In this document: positions 52,216 to 64,000 of the stretch, piece after piece | How the letters are laid out: each line of letters begins with the position of its first letter | How positions within the stretch are numbered: the stretch's first letter is position 1 | Notes under the pieces: model-generated | Seen by the model: only the letters and a program-made list of their open reading frames with translations | Databases searched by the model: none | What the model was told of the DNA's origin: nothing | Assembly (NCBI GenBank): GCA_028554795.2 | Contig: CM068830.1 | Coordinates: 110,187,214 to 110,251,213 of the forward strand | Length of the DNA: 64,000 nt | From: Sinohyriopsis cumingii | Lineage: Eukaryota > Mollusca > Bivalvia > Unionida > Unionidae | Reading direction: 5' to 3' | Program-made: the position numbers and the translations under genes

Positions 52216-53277
52216 CTATTGAATCGAATATATAATATCCTTTATCTTAACGAAATACTTGGTAGATAGTCTGATCATATTTATCCATTCCTCAAATTCT
52301 AAACGTTCTGATATATCATTTAAACCACCAAGTAGTATAATCAGTATAACATCATCGATCTGATCACAGAAATCACGGTAAATCACTGGAGGCATATATG
52401 AAAATAGACTTTCCATCAAGTAGTTTCTGTCGTCTAAGGTTAAGGCACAATTCATCGAAATGCGTAAAATACGGTCATGCCTCATTTTGCCACATAGGGG
52501 ACACAGTCCAGGTCTTGCTTGCATTCCTCCAATACGAATTAATGTCCCATATTCCATTTTTCTGCTTGACTCAGTGTAAGCTATTTTCCATAGATGATGC
52601 ATTTTTAATCCTGGATTAATTTTTAAAAATCTACCAAATCCCTCTGATGGATTTTTGATACTCATTTCATGTTTTCTCTCCTCTAATATCTGTATTCTTG
52701 TCCCAATTAAGGTTTTCCATGTTATTTTGTCTGGAAATTTTCCAGTGAAAATAAAGTCGTTGAGATAGTCTTCTAAATCATGCTTTTTTAGTACAGTATT
52801 TACATCATATATAAAAGAGTTGTAGCTATGTTGGGGGTCAAAAAAAAAGTTTCCAACAGCCCAGAGGAAAACCTTTTTAGCCGTTAAATTTGCTGATGTT
52901 GTACACATGCGACCAAGGAATACGAGTTTGTGCTTATCTATGCGAGCTTCCATTGATATCATCCCCAATCACGATGTCGTAGATCCAACAGGCGATCTTT
53001 GAGGGAAACCTTGTACTCTCCGGGCGAAATATCGTTGTATTTTCTTCATTGATTCAATGCCTTGATATGACATATTAAACCAGAGTTCTGAGCCATACAA
53101 AGCAGATGGCAATATAACTCTTTCCCAGACTTTCATAGAGACTATAGGATTCATTCCATTTGCATTTAATCCAATTGAGTATAGTGAGTTTATTACACGT
53201 TTAGCTTTATCGTAGGAATATATTATACGATCATTAGTTTTCATTGATTGCGAAATGGTAACTCCTGCATATTTCAC
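52216..53277 (-). pseudogene. LINE RT thumb and C-terminal domain, unit B
   Basis: 52969-53277 has MKYAGVTISQSMKTND and VILPSALYGSELWFN (thumb, template-linked domain); 52216-52968 ends with RPGLCPLCGKMRHDRILRI, a Cys/His motif typical of C-terminal LINE domains. The frames are split by a stop. Confidence 0.7.
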
Positions 53278-53430
53278 TTTTTTTGCTCTAGGAATATTCT
53301 GTGATCCCAGAGTAATTCCATTTTATGAGTACACTTCCTTTCTTTTACTAAATATCATCCAATTACTCTTGTTAGAGTTATATTTCAATTTCCACTTCTG
53401 TGCATACTGATAAGCTGTATTCACGAGTAT

Positions 53431-54543
53431 TTACAATCCATTCAGCGTAGAGCTTAGTAGAGTAGTGTCGTCTGCCAAAAGCATGCCAGGTATGTTCATC
53501 TGATTCACTGTTATCCCGCAATTAGTCATTACTAGCTCATTCAATGGGTCATTTATGTAGACGAGAAATAAAAAAGCCTTCATTACACTCCCTTGACCAA
53601 CGCCTCTCCGTAATGGAAATGTGTTAGATATACATCCTCTACACGCTACACAGACACTTGACTGTGTGTAGGAATGGGTGATTATTCTCCATATTTTTGC
53701 ATTAATTCCTAATATTTTTAGTTTTTTTAATAGTCCACAATGCCACAGTCTATCGAATGCCTTTTCGTTATCCAGAAAAACAGCATATACATTAAAGTTA
53801 TGATTATTAAAGTACATCAAACATTCTTGAAGAGTAAAAGCAGCGGAGATAGATCCAGCCTCCTTACGAAATCCTAATTGATAAGGATGTGGAAAGCTTA
53901 TTTTGTCTAAATACTTTTGAATTCTAGTCCTCAATATTTTTTCAAACAATTTTCCCAGACAAGATGTCAATGTTATACCACGATAATTCACTGGATCCTT
54001 TTTATCTTTACCATTTTGTTTGTATATCGGTATAATCATCCCACATCTATATACATTAGGTAAATACTCATACTGGATCATGTAATTAAAAAGGGCAGTT
54101 AAATGTCTGATTAAATATTTTCCACCATACTTTAAGTGTTCATTCGATACGCAATCAATGCCTGGTATTTTTTGTGTTTTTAGAGACTTGATATGCTGCA
54201 ACACTTCTTCCTCTGTAATATTATTACATTTTATGTTATCAGTCTCTAGTTTGCTTTCTTCGTACATATTCTTCATTTTGACACAATCATTATGTTCCTC
54301 ATCTGTTGTACCACTTAATTCAGAAAAATATAGTTTCCATAGATTGACACATTCATCCAAAGTATTAGATTCTACTCCTCGAAATGCAATATTACCAATG
54401 TCCGATTTATCTTTTCTATTTTCCCGTATGACTGCGTAGAATTCGTCTATTCCCATTTCTGCACTCTTTTCTATCTCTTCAAATATGCACTCTTTATATA
54501 CCTTTTTCTCTTGCCTATGTTTCTTTCTAAACGTTCTTTTCAC
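53431..54543 (-). CDS. LINE reverse transcriptase, unit B
   Basis: 370 residues: linker, then RT blocks IPIYKQNGKDKKDPVNYRGI, FPHPYQLGFRKEAGSISAAF, NVYAVFLDNEKAFDRLWHCG (first catalytic Asp region), PLRRGVGQGSVM and GMLLADDTTLLSSTLNGL (LADD box). The frame stops right after the LADD region, where unit A reads on, so this copy is truncated by a single nonsense change (CAA in unit A, TAA here). Confidence 0.88.
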   Translation of the reverse strand: MKRTFRKKHRQEKKVYKECIFEEIEKSAEMGIDEFYAVIRENRKDKSDIGNIAFRGVESNTLDECVNLWKLYFSELSGTTDEEHNDCVKMKNMYEESKLETDNIKCNNITEEEVLQHIKSLKTQKIPGIDCVSNEHLKYGGKYLIRHLTALFNYMIQYEYLPNVYRCGMIIPIYKQNGKDKKDPVNYRGITLTSCLGKLFEKILRTRIQKYLDKISFPHPYQLGFRKEAGSISAAFTLQECLMYFNNHNFNVYAVFLDNEKAFDRLWHCGLLKKLKILGINAKIWRIITHSYTQSSVCVACRGCISNTFPLRRGVGQGSVMKAFLFLVYINDPLNELVMTNCGITVNQMNIPGMLLADDTTLLSSTLNGL

Positions 54544-54549
54544 GTCCTT

Positions 54550-55333
54550 CTATCTTCTGTTGATGCTACACTCTGTGCTTCTATTTTTTCCTGCTTTGAT
54601 CCATTCTCCGCGCGCTTTTCTCATATTCTGATGTAAATTTGCAAGCCCACTTTTCTTCCAGTATGGTTTCAAGTGCGATTTGAATTCGGACCTTGGAATA
54701 TAGCGGTCTGATGCAGTTATTACACTCTTAGTTATCAATTCATTATACTTCTCTATATCTTCTACCTTTTTACACTCATAGGTGAAATACAAGAATGCAC
54801 TAACATCAGATTTATACATGCTCATTTCTAATGGATTTGCCAAGTTCCATTTCATTCTTGGAGATACACATGTCTTTTTATTTTCCTTCAGTATATCTTT
54901 TGCAAGTGCCGCTGTAATAGGTAGGTGATCCGATATTGAGAAATCAATTTTGTCATTTACTATGTGTCTTTTTACAGCACCTCTAATTATTTCAGGTATT
55001 AATATATAATCAAGTGTGGACGTTCGTGACATGTCTTTTGATCTATACGTGATGTAATGTTCATGTGGTTTTATCACCAGCGTAGCAACTATGTTTCTCT
55101 GTTCTATTCTTTTTTTTGAGAGCAAGATCTCTTCTTGATGGATTTTTACACACAAGATCTGCATTCATGTCGCCTATAATTATGCATATATTTTCAGCAG
55201 AATACCTATCATACACATCAAAAACATTTTCACAAAATTTGTCATATGCATCATCAGTTCTAGTTGTCGAGGGAAAGTAGGTTGCAATCAAAATTATAGG
55301 TTCCAAGTCTCTCACTAAGATTTTCACCGCCAT
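54550..55333 (-). pseudogene. LINE AP-endonuclease, unit B
   Basis: 55061-55333 has PIILIATYFPSTTRTDDAYD and ICIIIGDMNADLV, the Tyr/Asp/Asn region of an APE endonuclease; 54550-55164 has RTSTLDYILIPEIIRGAVKR and FSISDHLPITAAL, the final SDH motif. The two frames overlap in different phases, a frameshift. The first part of the domain, further upstream, is in degraded sequence near 55340-55500. Confidence 0.8.
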
Positions 55334-55701
55334 AATATTTGGGAACTCATTTTGTAAGGTGCTTACTTTGCATAGTGATGATCTATAAAATACGGCAACC
55401 CCGCCACTACCTCTATAGCATTGTTGTATCTCTTCAGTAGCTAGCGCAACTACTTTGAAATCATCATGTAATTTATCTAAATACGTTAGATTCTTTGTAC
55501 AAAGCCAATGTTCAGTGATAACAAATATATATATGTGTCTGGTAACAATTCAATTAGTTTCTGCGTGCTAGACATTATACCACGTACATTCCATGTTGAA
55601 ATAATGATCATAATTATAATTAAGAAGCAATTACTTGTCATATGGCTATGCTCATTAGGAATATATTTGGAAGTCTCATGCGTTTCATCAAGTAAGTAGC
55701 C

Positions 55702-56489
55702 TTATCTCCATTTTCTGTTTGTTATCCATTCCCTACATTTTATTCCAGAACTCCAAAATGATTCATTATTCATCATCAGTTCAAAATCTTTATCCAGTAC
55801 ATTTAGTCGAAATGTATATATATTTGATCCATCCCAATAAGGTCGTTCCATTATGAGGCGGACGAATGTTACTGTCACACCTTCCTCCTTGCACTGAGTT
55901 GCGATAGCTGTCCTAATTACATCTATATTTTTTCTCGATTTGACATTTGATAGCAGAATGCGTCTTATTTTGTTTCTTACAACTGGTTCAAACACATCCG
56001 GTTCTATATTCCTTTGATTGGGTCTGGTAATAATTGTCTCAATATGTCTATACGATGTATCTTCCTTTTTTGTCTCTCCTCGTCATTCGGAAGAATTCTT
56101 TGATCATTTGGTGATTTGTTGTGCCCTATTTGATCTTTATTTATGTTTTCATTTATATTTATGTTAGCTCTATCTTCATATCTTAATTTCTTTTGCTGAT
56201 TGTAGGTTGATGTACTTGCATTGTGAGATGTTATTTCTGTGCGCTGATTATGATTCACATTTTCCGTTATGTTAGTCCGATCATTCCGTGAAAGCGGCGG
56301 GAAATCTTTCAATGTAAACATAGCGGGACCATTGCTAGGCAAATTTGCTGGAAGAGCTCTAGCAGGCTCTTTATGTATTGCTTTTTGTCCATGTACTACA
56401 TTTTCTTGATCAATAGATGGAGAGATAACATGTCTGCTCTCCTTGTATGCTGATAGTTCATGATTTCCATGATTTTCTTTCATTTGCAA
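55702..56489 (-). pseudogene. LINE ORF1 C-terminal frames, unit B
   Basis: Two adjacent minus-strand frames (56004-56489, Asn/His-rich linker; 55702-55995, MFEPVVRNKIRRILLSNVKS with VTVTFVRLIMERPYWDGS). The second looks like a small RNA-binding fold as in other ORF1 C-termini. They are separated by a stop, so the ORF1 is probably broken here. Confidence 0.5.
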
Positions 56490-56599
56490 GTCTACGTTTC
56501 TATCACTTCCTTTGTTAGACTGATTGAATTAAAGTTTGTGTCTTGTACAAATTGTGTCTAACTTTCCCTCAATACAGTTAATCTTTTTCATGATCACAT

Positions 56600-57610
56600 C
56601 TAGATCTTGATGTACATGAGAAGATAATTCTTTAATCTCATTTCCCGGGTTGCCATTGATGACATCTGGAAATACATTCCTCTATTATCATTGATTAATT
56701 TTTCTTCCTTTAATTTCAGTTGTTCTATATGAGAATTCGCCTCTTTGAGTTTCTTCGTAGTTTCCACTAAGTCTGACTTTAAGTTTAGGATCTCATTTTC
56801 TGTCCGTTTGATAATATCACCCAACTGGTTTTCCAATCTGGAGAATTTTTCGTCAAACTTATCATTCATTATCGCTATCTGCGCAAATATTGTACTCGTT
56901 CTATCAGCATCTTCATCAGTTCTTTGTAAGGCGCTATCATTGACCGGAGCTTTCGGACTTTGTGATATACAATCACTGCGAATGGAGTTTTTACGCTGGG
57001 ATGATCTTGTTTCAGAATTATGTTTCAATGCCCATTTAGATATACATGCTTTCATGTCACTGTAATTATTTTCTCCTTCAAAGAAATGGAATACAATATA
57101 AATATCTTCCGATAACCTATCCTCCACAGGAGCACTATTTGTTCGAGGTAAGCCTTCTACTAATCGACCATCAGGACAATCATATCTCTTCCTTTTTGCT
57201 AGATCAAAGAGAGCTTGCCTAGAATCCCTGAGACCTTTGACATCACGTGTTGATTTCGATCTTTTTTTGAAGGCACTTCTATTAAGAGTTCCAAATTTGG
57301 TTTTGATTTGCATGTATATGCCTTCATTAATTTCGTCTACATCTGAATATTGTTCTGCTTGCGATGTCTGTGAAACAAATAGAGCATCATCATTGGTATC
57401 ATCTTTGGTATCAGCATCAGTGACATTTTCAATGTTTCTCAGATTTCCCTTCGGTTTCCCGATATCATCCATCTCTGATAAGTTTAAATCCGGCCTTGAA
57501 TTGGTGTTGTCCTCATTTTCATTATCTAACATGTCTTGAGCAACATCAAAACTATTTTGAGACTTTCTCTCAATGTCCACATCATCTATAATATCCTGCT
57601 GAGAGAGCAT
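56600..57610 (-). CDS. LINE ORF1 protein, N-terminal coiled-coil part, unit B
   Basis: 336 residues. Acidic, Asp/Asn-rich start (MLSQQDIIDDVDIERKSQNS), a basic middle (FKKRSKSTRDVKGLRDSR), then a coiled coil over about residues 245-315 (FDEKFSRLENQLGDIIKRTE; ILNLKSDLVETTKKLKEANS). ORF1 proteins of LINEs bind RNA and oligomerise through such coils. It is the 5-prime-most frame of the element. Confidence 0.7.
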   Translation of the reverse strand: MLSQQDIIDDVDIERKSQNSFDVAQDMLDNENEDNTNSRPDLNLSEMDDIGKPKGNLRNIENVTDADTKDDTNDDALFVSQTSQAEQYSDVDEINEGIYMQIKTKFGTLNRSAFKKRSKSTRDVKGLRDSRQALFDLAKRKRYDCPDGRLVEGLPRTNSAPVEDRLSEDIYIVFHFFEGENNYSDMKACISKWALKHNSETRSSQRKNSIRSDCISQSPKAPVNDSALQRTDEDADRTSTIFAQIAIMNDKFDEKFSRLENQLGDIIKRTENEILNLKSDLVETTKKLKEANSHIEQLKLKEEKLINDNRGMYFQMSSMATREMRLKNYLLMYIKI

Positions 57611-58178
57611 TTTTGTTCTTTTCTAATGAAAATCTCCCAAAACATTCAAGTATTTATTTATTTATTTATTTTGTTTTTATTTATTTTAGGTAGTATATTT
57701 TCATTTCAGCCATATTGTCAACTTTTATCTAACTTTCTCATGCAATATAGATTCTGAAAGAGCTCACACTCTTTAGATGAACATGAGTTAGCAGTTATCA
57801 AGAGAGTCTATACCAAGTCATGTGCTTAGCCCAGATTAGCTCTTACTTGCACTCACTAAATCCATTAAGGCTTAAGCAAACCAAATATAGAACTGAACTA
57901 TAAGTGAGCTATAAGTGAGTTATAATTGTCCGTACTCCTGGTACTCCTGGTACAAATGGGTTCAATGAATATATGACTAAGAAATATTAAAAACACAAAA
58001 TTAATACTTGAAAGAAAACTTCCAAATATAGTAATTACACCACACCACAACTGATCACTTCAAGAATATATCCACAACATGTATCAATGAATACAATCAC
58101 ATTTTACCATACATTTTGATGAAAAACTGGGAGCTCCAAAGCACATGACTTGAACCCATGACGGTCCACGATTAGTCT
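57611..58178. other. LINE 5-prime flank, unit B
   Basis: Matches 48403-48970. No gene seen. Confidence 0.5.
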
Positions 58179-58864
58179 AAAACCTGTAACCCATGGAGTA
58201 ACACTGATTATAAATTTTGCCATGATGTTTATTATTAAAATATGTCTCATGTTGCGATACGTTCAACATGATTTCTTAAATATGCATGTTTGCGTGTCTT
58301 TTCAACTTCAATAGCTGGGAGTTGAGGTCTGCCCATAACGAACGCAGGTATCTTTACTTGAACACACACGAGACCAACACTCTTGGAGGTCAAAACCCCT
58401 ATCTGCCACAAGGTCACCAGGTAGCAAATTAGAAAGAAAACCAGTTTTCTGCGACGAATTTGTCACTGACATGACCACCATACACTTTTGACAGAAAACC
58501 TGTAACCCATGGAGTAAGACTGATTATAAATTTTGCCATGATGTTTATTATGAAAATATGTCTCAGCCCTTGCTTTCCAGTTTGAAGGTTTTCAATTTCA
58601 ATCTCAAAGCAGTCAATAATTGTCGCTACGCATTTTCCAAATGTCTTGACAAATTCAGTGGGCATAGTCTTTTGCAAGCATTCCCTTTCTGGCCGGTGAA
58701 CAAATAGCTTTAAACGCAAAACCATGAATGTTCTTTAGCATTGACTGTTGACTGTAGACAGACAACAAGTCAGCTTGGTGTTGTAAATTTAGACAGGGTT
58801 TTATTTTATCCAGATTTGTTAGATTATGCAACTTTGAGGATAGTATATGAGTATCTTGAGCCAT
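58179..58864 (-). pseudogene. DDE_4-type transposase fragment, unit C
   Basis: Third copy of the same fragment; the frames read identically to unit B. Confidence 0.65.
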
Positions 58865-59327
58865 TCCTTACAGTAACATCAAGAAATAAACTGCCAAAAT
58901 TACCGCCCTAAAAAACACAAAAAGAGCCCAACAAAACAACAACAAAAAACCGCTTTAAAGCCCACGATGGCGTGGACTTTCAAGGATGTTCTGTTATGCC
59001 GTTTCTTGTGTTTTTTTTTTCTTCTTTCTTTTCAATGCTAGTGTAAAATTAACATTAAACTCCTGATACATTAAACTCGTCGTGCAGTCACAATATCCAA
59101 AAATGTGCTAGGATTTAGGATTACGCTTGTTTTGAAATTATCTGAAACTTGAATTCCATGGTAATAGTTTCTTCACTGATTTAATATTATCGTAAGTTTG
59201 AAGCACAATTAATACAACTATATACCTTCAAAGATCATATGTGTAACGACCGTGAAGTGCTTGAACTTCCTTTGATTTAATTTGGAAACAGATCACAATT
59301 AAAAGTTCCGCCTTGAGTGGTTCATTT

Positions 59328-59597
59328 ATGTGCAAAGCGGGGGCCCCGAGTGGTCGAGTGGTCTAAAGCGCTATCCATTACGGATCACTGCCATCTCACC
59401 TCTGTCTGCGTGAGTTTAAGTCTCGGATTCGGCCAATGTGGGTATGTGAGAAAGCTTGCCAGTAGCTTCTCGTAGGTCGGTGGTTCTTTCCGGGGTTTTC
59501 CCAGGCTCTTCCTCCACCATTAATACTGCCCACCAAGTATATCGTGTGCTGAAAAATGGCGTTAAACCCAACAACAACAACAACATGTGCAAAGCGG
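59328..59597 (+). mobile_element. tRNA-derived SINE, unit C
   Basis: SINE body 59341-59584 with the same flanking ATGTGCAAAGCGG duplications. Confidence 0.88.
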
Positions 59598-60001
59598 AGG
59601 TGGATATTTTAAAGCTGCCGGCCGACCGAGAAATTCGTTGTTTTGGACACGCTTCTGAATAACATTGTATTTGTAATAGCATTACATGTCATTACACATT
59701 ATAGCATTACACGTCTACAAAACTGTGATTGAATTATCTTTCAAATGCAAAAGATCATTAAGTTGCGTCTCTGTGCCGTCTTCTCAAGGGTCTCCCTAAA
59801 CACAGTTAAGGGCAGTAATGGAACGTAATGGGGACAAAAATACAATACTGCGAAAGAAAGTATAGTAATGCACACTAAATATTATAATTTCTATTGTACG
59901 GACTTAAATACATAAATCATAAGTAACAAATGTGGTTGTTATATTGTTGTATTAGTGTTCATAAAACGCTTTAATTAAAATAATGCAAAAAATTGAAACA
60001 A

Positions 60002-60115
<114 letters not shown>

Positions 60116-60167
60116 CTTATCAACTAAGACTGTCCACCTTTATTATTTTGCTCTTGTCTGACTCCAG

Positions 60168-60603
60168 TCAGCTCTCATCCTTTTTCTTGTGAGGATGTTT
60201 CCCTCCTGAAGGTGTTTTTGGCATAGTAATTTTAACATTTGTCGACCTTACTGTTAGCTTATTTCTACCATTTTCTTTGAGAAACTTTCTAAACAACGCT
60301 TCACGTTCAGTTTCTGTTTCTTGACACCACATATCAAAGACGACAGATGTATCCCTCATAAGACACGGTCTTAAAGTGATACCCACCAAGTAATCATATT
60401 TGCCACCTAGCAAACGACACTGACAACAGATGTATTCCTCATCAGTGAAAGACCAGGTTTTAAAGTCTTTGCTTGTTTTCACTTCACATGTAGAGTAGAA
60501 CCAATAATCAAAATGCATACAGACTCTACATTTCGCATAAGATGCAAACTGCCAGCAGTCACAAATTGAAATGGGTAAACCAGTAACATTTATATGTATG
60601 TAA

Positions 60604-60645
<42 letters not shown>

Positions 60646-60668
60646 TTTATATTATGATGATAATACAA
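60168..60668 (-). CDS. Cys-rich zinc-finger protein, unit C (unassigned)
   Basis: Third copy of the PHD-like frame; differs from unit B only in the length of the Leu run that comes from the ATT-type microsatellite. Confidence 0.4.
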
Positions 60669-61408
60669 TTAGTTCTAGGACTGTGGTGGGTATAACTAAT
60701 TCAGGTATATCTAACTGATTTAGATTTGACATAAACAGAATTAAAAAAATTGTGAAGTGGGCCCTTACAAGAATCGAGTATGCTGAAAATATTATACATA
60801 ATCTAGATATACATACAGAATAAATGAGAAGAAAGAGAACCTTTTCATGTAATATTTCCAAAGGATAATTTTAGGAGTTAAAATATAAAACTCTATGAGA
60901 AAGATAAAATATGATTTATTTAACCGCCTGATTGAAAACAACAAATCAACATTATTTGCATGGAGCTTATTACCAACATCATTTATAAAATAAATGAGTC
61001 TTTACATCGTGTATGATTTGCAAAAAATACAGACACAGCATAATACATTAATACAGTAAAACACCTGATATGCTTATCATGAATCATCTCACAATAAAGT
61101 TGCTGAGATGTATGAATACCATTATGAGAGAGAGAGATGATGATATTCTTTTATTCCTCCATTTTCTGAAGATTTTAAGACAAAAAAGAAATGCATTTAA
61201 ATACATAGAATCACAAAAATAGTAGATTCGCTAATTATTCAATTATTTCAAATAACAAACGAATAAATAAATTAAAATCATTACTAATCTAGATAGAGAT
61301 ATATATACGATAGAACATTTGAAAATGTATCCTCACAACAAAAATAGTTTCCTACTCGCTTTGCAATCCAGTACAAGTATTTCTTTCCTTATATTTTGAG
61401 TGAGTTCT

Positions 61409-64000
61409 CTATTGAATCGAATATATAATATCCTTTATCTTAACGAAATACTTGGTAGATAGTCTGATCATATTTATCCATTCCTCAAATTCTAAACGTT
61501 CTGATATATCATTTAAACCACCAAGTAGTATAATCAGTATAACATCATCGATCTGATCACAGAAATCACGGTAAATCACTGGAGGCATATATGAAAATAG
61601 ACTTTCCATCAAGTAGTTTCTGTCGTCTAAGGTTAAGGCACAATTCATCGAAATGCGTAAAATACGGTCATGCCTCATTTTGCCACATAGGGGACACAGT
61701 CCAGGTCTTGCTTGCATTCCTCCAATACGAATTAATGTCCCATATTCCATTTTTCTGCTTGACTCAGTGTAAGCTATTTTCCATAGATGATGCATTTTTA
61801 ATCCTGGATTAATTTTTAAAAATCTACCAAATCCCTCTGATGGATTTTTGATACTCATTTCATGTTTTCTCTCCTCTAATATCTGTATTCTTGTCCCAAT
61901 TAAGGTTTTCCATGTTATTTTGTCTGGAAATTTTCCAGTGAAAATAAAGTCGTTGAGATAGTCTTCTAAATCATGCTTTTTTAGTACAGTATTTACATCA
62001 TATATAAAAGAGTTGTAGCTATGTTGGGGGTCAAAAAAAAAGTTTCCAACAGCCCAGAGGAAAACCTTTTTAGCCGTTAAATTTGCTGATGTTGTACACA
62101 TGCGACCAAGGAATACGAGTTTGTGCTTATCTATGCGAGCTTCCATTGATATCATCCCCAATCACGATGTCGTAGATCCAACAGGCGATCTTTGAGGGAA
62201 ACCTTGTACTCTCCGGGCGAAATATCGTTGTATTTTCTTCATTGATTCAATGCCTTGATATGACATATTAAACCAGAGTTCTGAGCCATACAAAGCAGAT
62301 GGCAATATAACTCTTTCCCAGACTTTCATAGAGACTATAGGATTCATTCCATTTGCATTTAATCCAATTGAGTATAGTGAGTTTATTACACGTTTAGCTT
62401 TATCGTAGGAATATATTATACGATCATTAGTTTTCATTGATTGCGAAATGGTAACTCCTGCATATTTCACTTTCTTTGCTCTAGGAATATTCTGTGATCC
62501 CAGAGTAATTCCATTTTATGAGTACACTTCCTTTCTTTTACTAAATATCATCCAATTACTCTTGTTAGAGTTATATTTCAATTTCCACTTCTGTGCATAC
62601 TGATAAGCTGTATTCACGAGTATTTACAATCCATTCAGCGTAGAGCTTAGTAGAGTAGTGTCGTCTGCCAAAAGCATGCCAGGTATGTTCATCTGATTCA
62701 CTGTTATCCCGCAATTAGTCATTACTAGCTCATTCAATGGGTCATTTATGTAGACGAGAAATAAAAAAGCCTTCATTACACTCCCTTGACCAACGCCTCT
62801 CCGTAATGGAAATGTGTTAGATATACATCCTCTACACGCTACACAGACACTTGACTGTGTGTAGGAATGGGTGATTATTCTCCATATTTTTGCATTAATT
62901 CCTAATATTTTTAGTTTTTTTAATAGTCCACAATGCCACAGTCTATCGAATGCCTTTTCGTTATCCAGAAAAACAGCATATACATTAAAGTTATGATTAT
63001 TAAAGTACATCAAACATTCTTGAAGAGTAAAAGCAGCGGAGATAGATCCAGCCTCCTTACGAAATCCTAATTGATAAGGATGTGGAAAGCTTATTTTGTC
63101 TAAATACTTTTGAATTCTAGTCCTCAATATTTTTTCAAACAATTTTCCCAGACAAGATGTCAATGTTATACCACGATAATTCACTGGATCCTTTTTATCT
63201 TTACCATTTTGTTTGTATATCGGTATAATCATCCCACATCTATATACATTAGGTAAATACTCATACTGGATCATGTAATTAAAAAGGGCAGTTAAATGTC
63301 TGATTAAATATTTTCCACCATACTTTAAGTGTTCATTCGATACGCAATCAATGCCTGGTATTTTTTGTGTTTTTAGAGACTTGATATGCTGCAACACTTC
63401 TTCCTCTGTAATATTATTACATTTTATGTTATCAGTCTCTAGTTTGCTTTCTTCGTACATATTCTTCATTTTGACACAATCATTATGTTCCTCATCTGTT
63501 GTACCACTTAATTCAGAAAAATATAGTTTCCATAGATTGACACATTCATCCAAAGTATTAGATTCTACTCCTCGAAATGCAATATTACCAATGTCCGATT
63601 TATCTTTTCTATTTTCCCGTATGACTGCATAGAATTCGTCTATTCCCATTTCTGCACTCTTTTCTATCTCTTCAAACATGCACTCTTTATATACCTTTTT
63701 CTCTTGCCTATGTTTCTTTCTAAACGTTCTTTTCACGTCCTTCTATCTTCTTTTGATGCTACACTCTGTGCTTCTATTTTTTCCTGCTTTGATCCATTCT
63801 CCGTGCGCTTTTCTCATATTCTGATGTAAATTTGCAAGCCCACTTTTCTTCCAGTATGGTTTCAAGTGCGATTTGAATTCGGACCTTGGAATATATCGGT
63901 CTGATGCAGTTATTACACTCTTAGTTATCAATTCATTATACTTCTCTATATCTTCTACCTTTTTACACTCATAGGTGAAATACAAGAATGCACTAACATC
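61409..64000 (-). mobile_element. Second LINE, unit C, cut by the window end
   Basis: RT (62624-63736), thumb (62162-62470), C-terminal domain (61409-62161) and the end of the endonuclease (63743-63985) of a third LINE copy. RT and C-terminal parts read as in unit B; the endonuclease and linker carry a few substitutions (for example AHGEW for ARGEW). Confidence 0.85.

Larger units (their letters stand above)
52216..57610 (-). mobile_element. Second LINE, unit B, uninterrupted copy
   Basis: Best copy of the Jockey/CR1-like LINE: ORF1 with coiled coil, APE endonuclease, RT and a C-terminal Cys/His motif, all on the minus strand over 5.4 kb. It holds the intact target of element 2 at 54208-54215. 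Frames are separated by stops and shifts, so it is not active. The exact 3-prime end (about 52100) and 5-prime end (57.6-58.1 kb) are not fixed by a target duplication that I could find. Confidence 0.88.

Overview
This is a window from an animal nuclear genome, most likely an invertebrate and possibly a marine one. The support is AT-rich DNA full of microsatellites, a tRNA-headed SINE with a CAA tail, two different APE-type LINEs, a DDE_4-type transposase fossil, and several large virus-like DNA elements of the Polinton/adintovirus kind. I see no ordinary host gene that I can defend; almost everything recognisable is mobile or virus-derived. The host group is inference only.

Layout. 1-1060: scraps of a canonical Polinton (tail of a capsid-type protein, adenovirus-like protease). 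1610-1866: an ATPase scrap of a second Polinton type. 2370-18388: element 1, an old, heavily decayed Polinton/adintovirus-like element with roughly 170-bp terminal inverted repeats and a 5-bp target duplication. 18394-19238: AT-rich DNA with an ATT microsatellite. 19250-23239: a near full-length LINE (minus strand) flanked by an 11-bp target duplication. 23251-24578: no genes seen. 24579-24813: a SINE. 24932 to the window end: a head-to-tail array of a 9.2-kb unit (DDE_4 transposase fossil, SINE, CT/TA microsatellite, Cys-rich zinc-finger ORF, and a second LINE on the minus strand). The first unit is split by element 2 (30150-45003), a much younger and nearly whole relative of element 1.

Element 2 carries a complete virus-like tool kit in 14.85 kb. 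A replication/packaging half holds an A32/FtsK-like packaging ATPase, a zinc-ribbon protein, a parvovirus-type phospholipase A2 domain, a DDE integrase, an HNH protein, an SF1 helicase and family-B DNA polymerase, a Cys-rich protein and a NUMOD/HNH endonuclease. A rightward structural cassette holds two proteins of unknown role, a pVI-like protein, a double-jelly-roll-type major capsid protein, an Ala-rich hydrophobic basic protein, an adenovirus-type protease, a fibre-like repeat protein, a membrane-hairpin protein and a penton-like protein. Genes are packed tightly, often overlapping as TAATG, and several cassette genes share an upstream AATTGAAAAC plus TTTAYAATAA motif pair.

The most interesting observations are these. 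The same structural cassette lies in opposite orientation in the two elements, with a tandem repeat at the hinge. Each terminal repeat of both elements is itself bounded by short inverted repeats. The pVI-like proteins of both elements end in an adenain-type consensus site followed by a short basic tail, like the adenovirus pVI C-terminal cofactor peptide. Fibre-like genes share a conserved N-terminal peptide and are duplicated in element 1. Polymerase and SF1 helicase occur in one continuous frame. All family calls come from reading motifs by eye; no database search was possible.
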